NCBI RefSeq assembly: GCF_001563265.1
Contig: NZ_CP005083.1
Span: 685,001-749,000, forward strand
DNA from: Sphingobium sp. TKS
GTDB taxonomy: Bacteria > Pseudomonadota > Alphaproteobacteria > Sphingomonadales > Sphingomonadaceae
Direction of reading: 5' to 3'
DNA length: 64,000 nt
Part shown: positions 8,924 through 16,790 of the stretch, one piece after another
Position numbering within the stretch: the first letter of the stretch is position 1
How the letters are laid out: each line of letters begins with the position of its first letter
The notes under the pieces: generated by a model
The model's input: only the letters and a program-made list of their open reading frames with translations
Databases searched by the model: none
What the model was told of the DNA's origin: nothing
Translations under genes and position numbers: made by a program

Positions 8924-9628
8924 TCATCGAAGGCCATCCCTCGCCGCTCGCACAACAAACAGCCCATGCGGTTGCGGCTGAGGCGCCGGTTCACCGAATT
9001 GTGCAGGCTTGGCGAGTTGCTGGTCGGCGGACTCGGCGGATGACGAAATCGAGGGGTCAGCGCGCGCAACGAAGATCGGCGAACGTGCCCATGCGAAGCG
9101 ATCGACCATGGCAAGTGCGGTGGTATTGGCCGTGCCAGTCTGACCGATCGCCAGTGCGACCACGGCAACATAGGCGCGCGTTTCGGCGGGCAAGGGTCGC
9201 CCCCGGAGCGCTGCTTCATAGCGTCCGGGACCGGCATTGTAGGCGGCAATCCAGTTCGGCGAGCCGTAGCGATCGAACAGTTCGCGGATGTAGCCAGCGC
9301 CCGCGATGATGTTGTCATGCGGATCGAATGCATCGGCTCCAAGCCGATGCCGAACGCGCAGATCGTTCCATGTCGCGGGCATGATCTGCATCAGGCCCAT
9401 CGCGCCTTTCGGCGAAACGGCGCGAGGCTTGCCGCGACTTTCCGCGTGCATGATGGCGTGCAGCCAGGCGGGAGGAAGCGCAAAGCGCGACGCCGCCTCG
9501 GCAATGAATTCGCCGAACGGACCGCCGGGCATCGTGCGCTCGGGTTCTGCCGATTGCGCGAGCGTGGCGGCCGGCAGGAAGCAGGCGCAAGCCAGGCCGG
9601 AAAGGAAGAGGAGTGTAGAGCGGCGCAT
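8924..9628 (-). CDS. Conjugation-associated lytic transglycosylase
   Basis: A 234-aa secreted SLT-type murein transglycosylase that would open peptidoglycan for the conjugation channel. The signal peptide is MRRSTLLFLSGLACACFL followed by an ALA-type cleavage region. The catalytic Glu lies in IMHAESRGKPRAVSPKGAMG, followed by GLMQIMPATW and the AYNAGPGRY motif. The C-terminal 50 residues are Ser/Gln/Pro-rich and look disordered. ATG 9628 places the basic signal sequence at the N-terminus; ATG 9646 adds six residues. It follows the DUF736 gene with only four bases between. Confidence 0.9.
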   Translation of the reverse strand: MRRSTLLFLSGLACACFLPAATLAQSAEPERTMPGGPFGEFIAEAASRFALPPAWLHAIMHAESRGKPRAVSPKGAMGLMQIMPATWNDLRVRHRLGADAFDPHDNIIAGAGYIRELFDRYGSPNWIAAYNAGPGRYEAALRGRPLPAETRAYVAVVALAIGQTGTANTTALAMVDRFAWARSPIFVARADPSISSSAESADQQLAKPAQFGEPAPQPQPHGLFVVRAARDGLR

Positions 9629-9632
9629 GGCA

Positions 9633-9980
9633 TCAATCCCGTGCATCGCGCTTGGAAATGCGATTCCAGTGCAGCGACCAGGATGTGCCATCGGCGGCGT
9701 CGCGGAACAGATTGGCGCGAATCGGCTGCGGCAGAGCGGGATCGTCGATGATCAGCGCGATGAAGGCGCCAGCGCGCTCGCCGGTACGTTTCCAGCCCGC
9801 GCCGATCTCCGGTCCGGCCTCGATGCCGTCGTCATGACGCAGGTGAATGCGAAAGTCCGGCGCATTTTCGGTATCGGATGGCTCGGCAGGCACGATGTCG
9901 ATCTCGCGGCAATGCGCGAAAGTATGGATGCGTCCGGCAAAGCCGCCCGCCGCTTCAGTGAAAGTGCCGATCTGTGGCAT
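9633..9980 (-). CDS. DUF736 family protein (diverged copy)
   Basis: A 115-aa DUF736 protein beginning MPQIGTFTEAAGGFAG, with the family core IDIVPAEPSDTENAPDFRIH, IGAGWKRTGERAGAFIALIIDDPAL and PIRANLFRDAADGTSWSLHWNR. DUF736 proteins are small and found mainly on conjugative elements; their role is unknown. It lies between the TraF-like and transglycosylase genes on the same strand. A second, more typical copy lies at 14524-14850. I reject the longer open frame reaching 10331 as the shadow of traF. Confidence 0.85.
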   Translation of the reverse strand: MPQIGTFTEAAGGFAGRIHTFAHCREIDIVPAEPSDTENAPDFRIHLRHDDGIEAGPEIGAGWKRTGERAGAFIALIIDDPALPQPIRANLFRDAADGTSWSLHWNRISKRDARD

Positions 9981-10048
9981 GGAAAGTCTCCTTGCGTTGC
10001 AGGTTGAGGTGCGGATTGGTGAGCAAAGGCGCGGCCGAACGGTGGCGG

Positions 10049-10606
10049 TCAGCGCGCCGTCTGATGGGCGTTTGCACGCCAGACGAACTGGCCGCCCGCC
10101 GCTTCGTCGGTGTAGATCGGCGTGGCTCGTCCGATGATCGTGCGCGCCGGGATCGGGCCGAAATAGCGACCGTCGAGACTGTCCCGCACAGCGGAATTCA
10201 TCAGAAAGACGGTGCCTGGTGCGATGCGGCGGCAACCCTGCCAGACCGGAAGTCTGCGCCCTCTGCGGTCGCGGTCGAGAGCATCGCCGAGAGCCGCGCC
10301 ATCGACGGTGATAGTGTTCTTCAGTCGACAAACAGTCTGCCCCGGGAGTGCCGAAACATGCTTCATCAGCGGCACGCCCCTACCGAGGTAGCCGCGCTCA
10401 GCCATGAAGTCGGCCAGTTGTCGGGACGGCGCCACTGCGACCAGGTCGCCGCCGCGAAGATCGCGGGGCGGTTCAAGCCCATAGAGACCAATGGGCACGC
10501 TGGCCGATGCATTCCAGACCAACCGGAGCGGCACGGGCACAAACGAAGCGATGCCGATGCCAAGCACGCAGAAATAGGTCGCCATGACGTAGCCGAAGCG
10601 AGTCAT
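10049..10606 (-). CDS. traF: TraF-type S26 signal peptidase
   Basis: A 185-aa membrane-anchored serine peptidase of the S26/TraF family. One N-terminal membrane helix (about 4-24) precedes the nucleophile region NASASVPIGLYGLEPP, and the general-base Lys lies in PLMKHVSALPGQTVCRL. In RP4, TraF matures the TrbC pilin, so this enzyme probably processes the trbC product at 943-1275. ATG 10606 overlaps the upstream DUF2840 stop by 4 bases (ATGA), which decides the start over the upstream ATG at 10633. Confidence 0.92.
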   Translation of the reverse strand: MTRFGYVMATYFCVLGIGIASFVPVPLRLVWNASASVPIGLYGLEPPRDLRGGDLVAVAPSRQLADFMAERGYLGRGVPLMKHVSALPGQTVCRLKNTITVDGAALGDALDRDRRGRRLPVWQGCRRIAPGTVFLMNSAVRDSLDGRYFGPIPARTIIGRATPIYTDEAAGGQFVWRANAHQTAR

Positions 10607-11124
10607 CCCTCGATCTCCCGGCGCTTGAGCCATGCGTGATGACGCTCGGGCGTGTAGGCGCGCGGTGCCTGACCGACGCTCATCCGGTTCGCGACATGGC
10701 GCCAGTGATCGGGGGCTACGTCGCAGGCATCGAGCCCGGCGGCTTCCACCGCATCGATCAGCCGAAGCACTTGGCTAACCTTGGGCCAGCCATCGACAGA
10801 CAGCAGGATTTCGCCGCCGGGACGGATGAAGGGCAGCGTTTGATAGGCCTCGGTTGGCCCGACGGCACGAAGGATGTCGATCCGCGAAGCGACGGTGCCG
10901 AAGTCGTTTGCGGCCCAGCGAACGAAGCCGAAAACGCTGTATGGCCGATAGGAAAGCACGCGCCGGCGGCGATCGAGGATCTGCTCGCGAACATGGCGGC
11001 CGAACCTGATCCAGTTCTCAATCCGCTGTTCGATATGCGTCAGTTCGACATGGGTCAGGGTGTCGGCAGAGCGCGTGAGCGGCGCGAGGCCGCGCGGCGC
11101 ACCGGAAGCCGTGGCGCTGGTCAT
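10603..11124 (-). CDS. DUF2840 family protein
   Basis: A 173-aa basic protein of the DUF2840 family, found almost only beside traF in Trb-type ICEs. Recognisable segments are TLTHVELTHIEQRIENWIRFGR, RPYSVFGFVRWAANDFGT and the C-terminal YTPERHHAWLKRREIEG. No catalytic motif or membrane segment is visible. In related elements as I remember them a parA gene precedes this one; here only about 100 bp separates it from the RepA-like gene. The function is unknown. Confidence 0.85.
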   Translation of the reverse strand: MTSATASGAPRGLAPLTRSADTLTHVELTHIEQRIENWIRFGRHVREQILDRRRRVLSYRPYSVFGFVRWAANDFGTVASRIDILRAVGPTEAYQTLPFIRPGGEILLSVDGWPKVSQVLRLIDAVEAAGLDACDVAPDHWRHVANRMSVGQAPRAYTPERHHAWLKRREIEG

Positions 11125-11227
11125 GATGGGTCTCCAGGAAAGTCTGAAAAAGATCGGTCAGCAGCGCGCCAACGGCTGGTCGCCGAGTCGCAACCTTGCT
11201 GGGCTCGTGCGGAGAGGCGCCAAGACA

Positions 11228-12367
11228 TCAGCATGGCTGCTCGTCCGGCGGCGCCTCGAAAGGAAGTTTGGGTGCATGGGCCAGGTCTCGCTTATTACGG
11301 GAGGGCCGCTGCCGGGCATTGACAGTCAGGCTGTTGCGGACTGTATCAATCAGGCCGCGCACATCGCGCGCGCGCTCTTCAAAGTTAGATTCTTGGTTAG
11401 AGTCTAAGTTACGGGCTCGAATTTGGCTTGTTCTGTCGAGGGTTAACCCCTGCTCGGGTTCCCGTTGGCACGAGCCTGGGGTTCCTGATGGCACGCGCCT
11501 TCCGGTTCCCGTTGGCACGACGGCGTCCACAGGCTTTCCACCGGGCACCGCTGGCTTGAATGCCAGTAGTGTGCGGCCGCGGGCTTCAACTTCGAGGTAC
11601 AGGACATAGCCGGGGAGCGGCTGGCGCCGAACGATGTTCCGAAGTTCGAAAGCGAACCGCTTGAAGGGCGACAGGCTGCCGGACTTCAGGTGCAGATGGT
11701 GAAAGTCGAAACGCCAGCCATGGCGCTGCTTGCCGCCGTGCTTGCGGACCAGACGATAGAGCCAGCGATCAAGACCGCCGGTGAGATCGAAATAGGCCCG
11801 GTCGATGGTCAGCACGAGGGCGTCGTCGAGCACGGCTTGATAGAACCAGTCGGGCAGGATCAGTTCGATGCCATCGGGGCGCCCCTTGCTGTCCCGACGC
11901 TCCTTCCATTCGTTGATCCATGAAAATCGGTGGCGGCGTCCCTCAGCATGCTGGCGGATCGAGGTGGCCACGGTGGTTGATTGCAGCCGGTCCAGCGCCG
12001 CCTTCAGGCGCTGGTAGTCGTGCAAAGACGTACCGCGTCCGATGAACTTCAGCACCTCGTAGGGTGTTGCGACGATCAGCCGGGACGTGCGAAATCCCGA
12101 ATCGCGCGCCTCGACGATCTGGCTGGCGGCCCAGATCAGGATGTCCGCATCCCAGATGGTCGCCATGCCATGATCCGGCACGGCCTCGACCCGGATCGAA
12201 ACATTGCCAGCTGCAAAGTCGATCGGGGTGACGCGGTGGGTCTTGGACAGAGAGAAGAATGGAAAGGCCATGAGGTCCTGCGCGTCTCGTGGTGCGACAT
12301 TGCCAGGGATCGTGCGGAACAGATCGAGCTGTCCGCGTTCCGGCGAGGATTGAAAGCGGGCGGCCAT
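11228..12367 (-). CDS. repA: RepA-like replication initiator protein
   Basis: A 379-aa replication-initiator-A family protein. The core includes GQLDLFRTIPGNVAPRDAQD, MAFPFFSLSKTHRVTPIDF, MATIWDADILIWAASQI and LTGGLDRWLYRLVRKHGGKQ. ICEs with such a gene may replicate as transient circles after excision; that role is inferred. The C-terminal 90 residues are polar and probably disordered. ATG 12367 (MAARFQSSPERG) is chosen because the in-frame extension overlaps the next gene and has no family resemblance. Confidence 0.88.
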   Translation of the reverse strand: MAARFQSSPERGQLDLFRTIPGNVAPRDAQDLMAFPFFSLSKTHRVTPIDFAAGNVSIRVEAVPDHGMATIWDADILIWAASQIVEARDSGFRTSRLIVATPYEVLKFIGRGTSLHDYQRLKAALDRLQSTTVATSIRQHAEGRRHRFSWINEWKERRDSKGRPDGIELILPDWFYQAVLDDALVLTIDRAYFDLTGGLDRWLYRLVRKHGGKQRHGWRFDFHHLHLKSGSLSPFKRFAFELRNIVRRQPLPGYVLYLEVEARGRTLLAFKPAVPGGKPVDAVVPTGTGRRVPSGTPGSCQREPEQGLTLDRTSQIRARNLDSNQESNFEERARDVRGLIDTVRNSLTVNARQRPSRNKRDLAHAPKLPFEAPPDEQPC

Positions 12368-12386
12368 GTGCAGATCCGGGGCCTCG

Positions 12387-12668
12387 TCAGCGCGCCAGGC
12401 GGCCAGCCATCGGAACGACGTCTTGCGGATGCCACTTTGCTGGCAGCACGGTGCCACGCGGGTCAGACGTCGAGGTGACGGCACCGCGCTCGACCCAAAG
12501 CTGCAAATCATCGACCGAGTAGACCACCCGGCCACCGAGCTTCTTGTAGGCGGGGCCGGTGCCGTAGGTCCGGTGCTTTTCGAGTGTGCGCGGCGAAAGG
12601 CTGAGAAACGCGGCTGCTTCCTTGGTGCGCAGGTAGCGGGGCGGCAGAACGGCGAGGTCGGGTCGCAT
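12387..12668 (-). CDS. AlpA/excisionase-like helix-turn-helix protein
   Basis: A 93-aa DNA-binding protein with a MerR/AlpA-type winged helix: RYLRTKEAAAFLSLSPRTLEKHRTYGTGPAYKKLGGRVVYSVDDLQLWVE. Proteins of this type serve as excisionases or local regulators and usually precede repA in these elements. ATG 12668 has AAAGG at good spacing. An upstream ATG at 12692 would add eight residues. It ends 19 bases before the RepA-like start, so the two are probably cotranscribed. Confidence 0.87.
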   Translation of the reverse strand: MRPDLAVLPPRYLRTKEAAAFLSLSPRTLEKHRTYGTGPAYKKLGGRVVYSVDDLQLWVERGAVTSTSDPRGTVLPAKWHPQDVVPMAGRLAR

Positions 12669-12805
12669 AAGTCGGCCTTTCGTGAGCTTCATTGGTGCCG
12701 TCGGAGATCGACGGCGGGCGAAGGCCACAATGGCGAAGCGAAATCGGCGAGTTGCAGCGGGATTTTGGTCCCTGCTAAATTCCCACACCCGCCCCGGGCA
12801 ACGGC

Positions 12806-13333
12806 TCAGGGGCGCCGGCGGTGCTTCAAGAGGGTGCGATAACCGCCCGCGATCATGGTGCGAGCATCGCGCAGCAGGGCCATGACAGCATGGCGCGTGG
12901 AGGAGGCTTGCCACTCGTCGCGGCTGACGGGGCCAAATCGGAACAAGGTCCGAGCGATGTCCTGTTGGGTGGCACCGTCGCGCGAACCATCGAATGCCTG
13001 CAACATCCGGCGCGCCCGCGTCCGTTGCTGGCGGGTCAGTCGGGTGTCGGGCGGAATGGCGCGACCGTGAAGTGCCGCCAGAAGTCGGTGGGCGGCCTCC
13101 AGCCTGCCGAATCCATCAAGATCCAGCGGGATGACGGCCACTGCTGGAGCGGAAGATGCGCTCAGGACGTGCAACTGGACCTGTTCGCCGTTTCCGAGTG
13201 AGGCCTTGGTATCGGCACCGCACTCAGTAAGCGCCCTGACCAGAGCTGCCGGAGGCGGTCCGCGGGCGGCGTCGGATATCAGGTCAGCCGGTGCGGGCGT
13301 CAGAACCACGACGCTTGTGTCGTCCTGAGCCAT
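12806..13333 (-). CDS. DUF2285 protein, downstream part of a frameshifted regulator
   Basis: A 175-aa frame with a C-terminal DUF2285-type helical domain (LTRQQRTRARRMLQAF... ATQQDIARTLFRFGPVSRDEWQASSTR). The coding sense extends upstream of ATG 13333 in the same frame as AVDPALEQADEAIFWMAQDD, and this segment joins smoothly to the end of the DUF6499 protein in the other frame. The pair therefore derives from one regulator of about 255 residues, broken by one extra base in the AAA run at 13380-13382. The truncated protein could still be made from 13333. This is a sequence reading error, a true pseudogene or a programmed shift. Confidence 0.75.
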   Translation of the reverse strand: MAQDDTSVVVLTPAPADLISDAARGPPPAALVRALTECGADTKASLGNGEQVQLHVLSASSAPAVAVIPLDLDGFGRLEAAHRLLAALHGRAIPPDTRLTRQQRTRARRMLQAFDGSRDGATQQDIARTLFRFGPVSRDEWQASSTRHAVMALLRDARTMIAGGYRTLLKHRRRP

Positions 13334-13574
13334 CCAGAAAATGGCTTCGTCTGCCTGTTCGAGGGCGGGGTCTACTGCGAAATCGCAACCTCCAGCGCTG
13401 ACGGATCGTCTCCGTCAGCATGGTTGTGTCGGCACCCTGCGTCGACATAGCCTCGAAATCGCGATTGTAAGCTTCGTTCCGGCGAAGCCATTCCCATGCA
13501 AGGCCCGAGGCGCTCATGTGTTCGACGGACTCGTAGCGCGCAGCAGACCGCCACTGGGACGCATCCGGCATCAT
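13284..13574 (-). CDS. DUF6499-type N-terminal part of the frameshifted regulator
   Basis: The first 64 residues or so (MMPDASQWRSAARYESVEHMSASGLAWEWLRRNEAYNRDF... RQRWRLRF) match the DUF6499 region that normally starts a DUF6499-DUF2285 transcriptional regulator of ICEs. After RWRLRF the frame turns into an Arg/Ser-rich tail with no family resemblance, while the expected continuation AVDPALEQADEAIFW is in the neighbouring frame. Only 13383-13574 is probably genuine coding sequence in this frame. Confidence 0.65.
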   Translation of the reverse strand: MMPDASQWRSAARYESVEHMSASGLAWEWLRRNEAYNRDFEAMSTQGADTTMLTETIRQRWRLRFRSRPRPRTGRRSHFLDGSGRHKRRGSDARTG

Positions 13575-13685
13575 CTTTGCTCTCCCCCGTTATCTATTGA
13601 TTGCGGGAGGGTATTGATTCCCGGGCTCGATAGCGGGCGGAAGTCCGAATGTCGGCAACGGGTGATGCTGCTGTGGCATCACCTG

Positions 13686-13952
13686 TCAGCCTGGCCGATC
13701 CCTGCCAAGCAGTTCGCGATAGCCGTGTTCGGTCATCCATTGGGCCCGCGCCAGATGGGCATCATGGACCTTGCGACATCTCTCAGGATCAACGGCAGGA
13801 TCAAGTTTGAACAGGATTTGCACGGCTTCGCGCCAATCGGCCCCGTCGCGATGAGCATCGAGAAGCCGCAGGTACAAGGCCATGTGCTCACGATCATAAG
13901 AAGTGAGTTGCTGGTCTTGCGGCGGTTCATCGAGAAACTGCGGCTTAGCCAT
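13686..13952 (-). CDS. Small DUF2285-family protein
   Basis: An 88-aa protein beginning MAKPQFLDEPPQDQQLTSYD, with DUF2285-type helices DREHMALYLRLLDAHRDGADW and the C-terminal HDAHLARAQWMTEHGYRELL. Such small proteins regularly accompany the DUF6499-DUF2285 regulator in ICEs and are thought to be DNA-binding or regulatory. An in-frame GTG at 13961 would add three residues; ATG 13952 fits the family better. A GGTGATGC/GCATCACC hairpin just past its stop (13661-13683) may end transcription. Confidence 0.8.
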   Translation of the reverse strand: MAKPQFLDEPPQDQQLTSYDREHMALYLRLLDAHRDGADWREAVQILFKLDPAVDPERCRKVHDAHLARAQWMTEHGYRELLGRDRPG

Positions 13953-14072
13953 GCCGATCACCAGGCACCAATTCGAATCAAATGGTTGTGCCGAACCTCT
14001 TCGGTTCTAGCATTGATCCACGACAGAGATGCCCAGAAAACTCGCGAAAAGAGCAAAACGAGACGGCGCCGG

Positions 14073-14327
14073 CTACGACCCGGCCGCACGACCCGGCGAT
14101 TTATGAAGTCGCAGAACACCCTCGCCCTTTTCCGTGGACAGAAGGACAACGTCGGCTGATTCAAACGCCCTTCGCACCTGATCGCGCGTTGTCTCGTACA
14201 CTTCGAGCCCATTTTCGGATTCGAGGCGCTTGAGCGCGGTCAGCGATACTTTGGCCCTGTCAGCGAGCGTCTCCTGTGTCCATCCCAGCAACGCGCGCGC
14301 GGCCCGCGATTGTCGAGCGGTGATCAT
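14073..14327 (-). CDS. XRE-family regulator
   Basis: An 84-aa single-domain helix-turn-helix protein (MITARQSRAARALLGWTQETLADRAKVSLTALKRLE). The C-terminal 40 residues (ADVVLLSTEKGEGVLRLHKSPG) are usual for short XRE regulators of conjugative elements. A perfect palindrome at 14370-14386 lies 43 bp upstream and overlaps a possible -10 box, so autoregulation is likely. In ICEs such a protein commonly controls excision or transfer; that role is inferred here. Confidence 0.85.
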   Translation of the reverse strand: MITARQSRAARALLGWTQETLADRAKVSLTALKRLESENGLEVYETTRDQVRRAFESADVVLLSTEKGEGVLRLHKSPGRAAGS

Positions 14328-14369
14328 GCATGACCACCTCCCACCAGCGCGAGCGAACACGCCAGAACT

Positions 14370-14410
14370 ACGACTATATTAGTCGTCATTGGTCCGATTG
14401 CCAGCGTAAT
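14370..14410 (-). promoter_or_regulatory. Promoter with operator palindrome for the XRE gene
   Basis: ACGACTA (14370-14376) and TAGTCGT (14380-14386) are perfect 7-bp inverted arms around a 3-base spacer. Read on the minus strand, CTGGCA and TAATAT are separated by 17 bases, giving a plausible -35/-10 pair whose -10 lies inside the palindrome. A repressor bound here would block the promoter, so this is the likely binding site of the XRE protein at 14073-14327. Confidence 0.55.
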
Positions 14411-14483
14411 TCTGCACCGTGGGTGCCCGGAAAGACGGGTTCGGAGGACTTGGGGGCTCAACTGATTCGGTTACTCAGACGGG

Positions 14484-14514
14484 AAAAGGCCCCGGCCGTG
14501 ATGGCCGGGGCCTT
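14484..14514 (-). terminator. Hairpin terminator after DUF736
   Basis: AAGGCCCCGGCC (14486-14497) and GGCCGGGGCCTT (14503-14514) form a perfect 12-bp stem with a 5-base loop. On the minus strand the stem runs into TTTTCCC, a short T tract. It lies 10 bases beyond the stop of the DUF736 gene at 14524 and separates it from the XRE unit. Confidence 0.75.
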
Positions 14515-14523
14515 GGAGGCGCC

Positions 14524-14850
14524 TCAGTCGCCCCGCCGTCCGTTGGGTCGAGACCAGATCAGCGAGTAGCCTTCGCCGTCTTCGTCATCGAAGAGGTTTG
14601 CGTAGATCGGGGCGTTGAAGCTCGGATCATCGATCTTCAGGCCCAGATAGTCGCGGCCTTCGCCCGAACACTTCGACCAGGCTGCGCCGATTTCTGCGCG
14701 GCCCACCAGAACCCGGTGGCTGGGGGCGTTTTCGCCGGTGCCGCGCAGGTCCGGAACGATGCGCACGCCCTTGGCCTGGACGTTGAGGGTGATGATGTCA
14801 CCGGTGAACTCGTTATCGCCGGTCTTCTTGAAGGTGCCGATGGTAGCCAT
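14524..14850 (-). CDS. DUF736 family protein
   Basis: A 108-aa protein, MATIGTFKKTGDNEFTGDI..., with the typical DUF736 core (DITLNVQAKGVRIVPDL-like region, VGRAEIGAAWSKCSGEGRDYLGLKIDDPSF, PIYANLFDDEDGEGYSLIWSR). The family is abundant on proteobacterial ICEs and has no proven function. This copy is closer to the family norm than the one at 9633-9980. It is a single-gene unit ending in the hairpin at 14484-14514. Confidence 0.92.
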   Translation of the reverse strand: MATIGTFKKTGDNEFTGDIITLNVQAKGVRIVPDLRGTGENAPSHRVLVGRAEIGAAWSKCSGEGRDYLGLKIDDPSFNAPIYANLFDDEDGEGYSLIWSRPNGRRGD

Positions 14851-15426
14851 GAGAAATCTCCGTTCGTTCGTATTCGAACCCGCACCATTGCGGCCTCGAT
14901 GGCGATCGAGAGGCCGGAGACGACCGACGCCGCACAGCTTGCTGCCGCAGCGAAGCGGAGGACGGCGCGGAGCCAGCTTTCTTGTCTCGCGAGGAATGAC
15001 GGCCCTGCCGGCAGGGGAAGAAAGTTGGCGGAACGCTGTTGCGGCATAGGCGGTCGAGGCGCAGCCGGTCTTCGGCCAGATCAAGCCATGACAGAGGCCG
15101 TTTGGAGCGGGCGCGCACGAACTGAAACGGCAGGTTCTTGGAAACCCTACAGTCGCCCTGCAGACCGGCGAAGCCGAACAGCGACTCGGTCTAACCCGCA
15201 CCCAGGTATGATTTTGCGCCTCGACCGGATCACGGTTCGCAAAACGCCCGGCCCCGAATTGGGTCATATGTCGTGCGAATGGCGCGACCGCTCGTTGTTC
15301 GGGATCGCCGCCCGGCAAAGTATGGGCCAGTTCGATCCGACTTTGCAGCCCGGTTGTGCCGTCCTCTTCCAGCAGGACGGCAAAGGCTTCGCCTCATCGG
15401 TCGCCCAGAGGATCGGCCGGGCTGTT
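14851..15426. other. Intergenic stretch without a supported gene
   Basis: About 576 bp between DUF736 and the membrane-protein gene. Open frames occur on both strands because of high GC, but none has a recognisable start, ribosome-binding site or family resemblance. It should contain the DUF736 promoter. I see no strong repeat or RNA gene in it. Confidence 0.4.
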
Positions 15427-15867
15427 TCAGGCGTTCGCCAGATGCCCTGCCGACGGCTTGGCGCCTGCCATGCCTGCTACCCGAACGACTGCCGTGCAGC
15501 CCACCGCAATCGCACCAATCACCGAGAATATTTGCTGCCAGGCTTCGGACGGCATGGCGTGTTTCACGATGCCGTGGGTGGCGTGGTAGCCGGCCATGAC
15601 CGCAGGTGCGACGAAAACGAGGGCGATCAGCAGCCTCGCCCAGGTGGGACGCACCATCATCAGGCCGACCTGACCAACGCCGAGTGTCAGCCCCGCCGTG
15701 AGCAGTCCGACAAGTCCCGCGCCAAGCCAGCCAGCGCCGGAATGATAGGCCCATGCACCTGCGCTCATGCCGACGAAAAAGGGCAGTGCGAACACGGCAA
15801 GAGTGAATAGCAACCAGCAAAAGAAGCCAATCGCCGCAATAGACAGCAAAATGCCAAGAATAATCAT
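15427..15867 (-). CDS. Small multi-pass membrane protein
   Basis: A 146-aa hydrophobic protein (MIILGILLSIAAIGFFCWLLF...) with four or five likely membrane helices: about 2-22, 24-40, 46-66, 76-92 and 112-130. The C-terminal tail is short and polar. GGAGA lies about 8 bases before ATG 15867. Proteins like this are common beside DUF736 genes in sphingomonad ICEs, but I know no function. Confidence 0.7.
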   Translation of the reverse strand: MIILGILLSIAAIGFFCWLLFTLAVFALPFFVGMSAGAWAYHSGAGWLGAGLVGLLTAGLTLGVGQVGLMMVRPTWARLLIALVFVAPAVMAGYHATHGIVKHAMPSEAWQQIFSVIGAIAVGCTAVVRVAGMAGAKPSAGHLANA

Positions 15868-16008
15868 GGTGGCGGTCTCCCGTGAGAAATGGTCTGACGG
15901 TTGCGCCTCCACCACCACCACGGCGCGTGTTGCGTTATAGCGGGAAAGTGAACCAAGCGGGAGTGGAAACCGAATAGGCCTTCACTCCGCTTGAGCAAAT
16001 GGGCGCGG

Positions 16009-16173
16009 TCAGAACGCAAAGGGATCGATTTCTGCGATGACTTCGGCATCGTGATCGAACTCGGTGGCCGGCACGACCGACAGGCTGCCGTCACCGGCGC
16101 GGAAAATGACGATGGCGACCATCAGGGTCGCGGCGAGGCTGAAGGCGAAAGCTTGCGCGTCGTTGAGGGACAT
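16009..16173 (-). CDS. Small hypothetical membrane protein
   Basis: A 54-aa open frame (MSLNDAQAFAFSLAATLMVAIVIFR...) with one predicted membrane helix (about 9-24) and an acidic tail ending EVIAEIDPFAF. AGGAG lies about 10 bases before ATG 16173. It is on the same strand as the membrane protein at 15427-15867. It is too short to identify by family, so support is codon pattern, start context and the coherent helix. Confidence 0.45.
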   Translation of the reverse strand: MSLNDAQAFAFSLAATLMVAIVIFRAGDGSLSVVPATEFDHDAEVIAEIDPFAF

Positions 16174-16481
16174 CGGACCTGCTCCTGTGCGAAGCGGAGG
16201 ACCATCCCCCGCTGACAGGCGCCCGAAGTGACCGGCCAAGGGCCGCGATCACCGCGCTGGCAAAGCCAGGGCGGCGGCACGCGCAGGCGTAGTCCGACCC
16301 TTTACGGGTTGATGGCGTCAGGCCCTTGGCTGGGCCAAGGATCAGCGCATTTGAAGCGGGGCTGGTTCCGACGTCTGGCATTGGACATCTGAAGCTTCAG
16401 TCGAAGAAAAAGCTGCGACCTTCTGCCAAGCGCGCGCTTGTGTGCATCAGGATTGCTGGCTCCCTGCCGGATTGGCCGCCA
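16174..16481. other. Intergenic region without a supported gene
   Basis: About 300 bp between divergent units: the small membrane protein on the minus strand and yefM-yoeB on the plus strand. I see no convincing coding frame or RNA gene. It probably holds the minus-strand promoter. Confidence 0.35.
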
Positions 16482-16516
16482 TTGCGATTGCACTTGTACA
16501 AAAATTAGTACATATG
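16482..16516 (+). promoter_or_regulatory. yefM-yoeB operator/promoter region
   Basis: TGTACA (16495-16500) and AGTACA (16507-16512) lie with centres 12 bp apart. In E. coli the YefM-YoeB complex binds TGTACA-core motifs with that spacing, so this is a likely operator. TTGCAC (16488-16493) with CATATG 17 bases on is a weak promoter candidate overlapping both motifs. AGGAGA at 16524-16529 is the yefM ribosome-binding site. Confidence 0.6.
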
Positions 16517-16535
16517 AGCTGGCAGGAGACTCGCC

Positions 16536-16790
16536 ATGGACGTGATCAGCTATTCCGATACCCGCGCGCACCTGAAAGAGGTGATGGACCGTGTTGTCGC
16601 GGATCGCGCTCCTGTGGTTGTATCGCGCCAGAAGGCGGAATCCGTGGTGATGATCTCGCTTTCGGATTGGAACGCGATCGAGGAATCGATGCACTTACTT
16701 TCCACCGAGGCCAACAGGAAGCGCCTGATGGCGGCCATCGGACAGTTGGAAGGCGGCAATGGCAAAGCCAGTGATCTGATCGAACCGTGA
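16536..16790 (+). CDS. yefM: YefM/Phd-type antitoxin
   Basis: An 84-aa Phd/YefM antitoxin: MDVISYSDTRAHLKEVMDRVVADRAPVVVSRQ followed by SVVMISLSDWNAIEE, the fold core, and a C-terminal segment HLLSTEANRKRLMAAIGQLEGG that would wrap the toxin. It would both neutralise YoeB and repress the operon. AGGAGA precedes the ATG by 6 bases. It overlaps yoeB by 4 bases. Confidence 0.93.
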   Translation: MDVISYSDTRAHLKEVMDRVVADRAPVVVSRQKAESVVMISLSDWNAIEESMHLLSTEANRKRLMAAIGQLEGGNGKASDLIEP

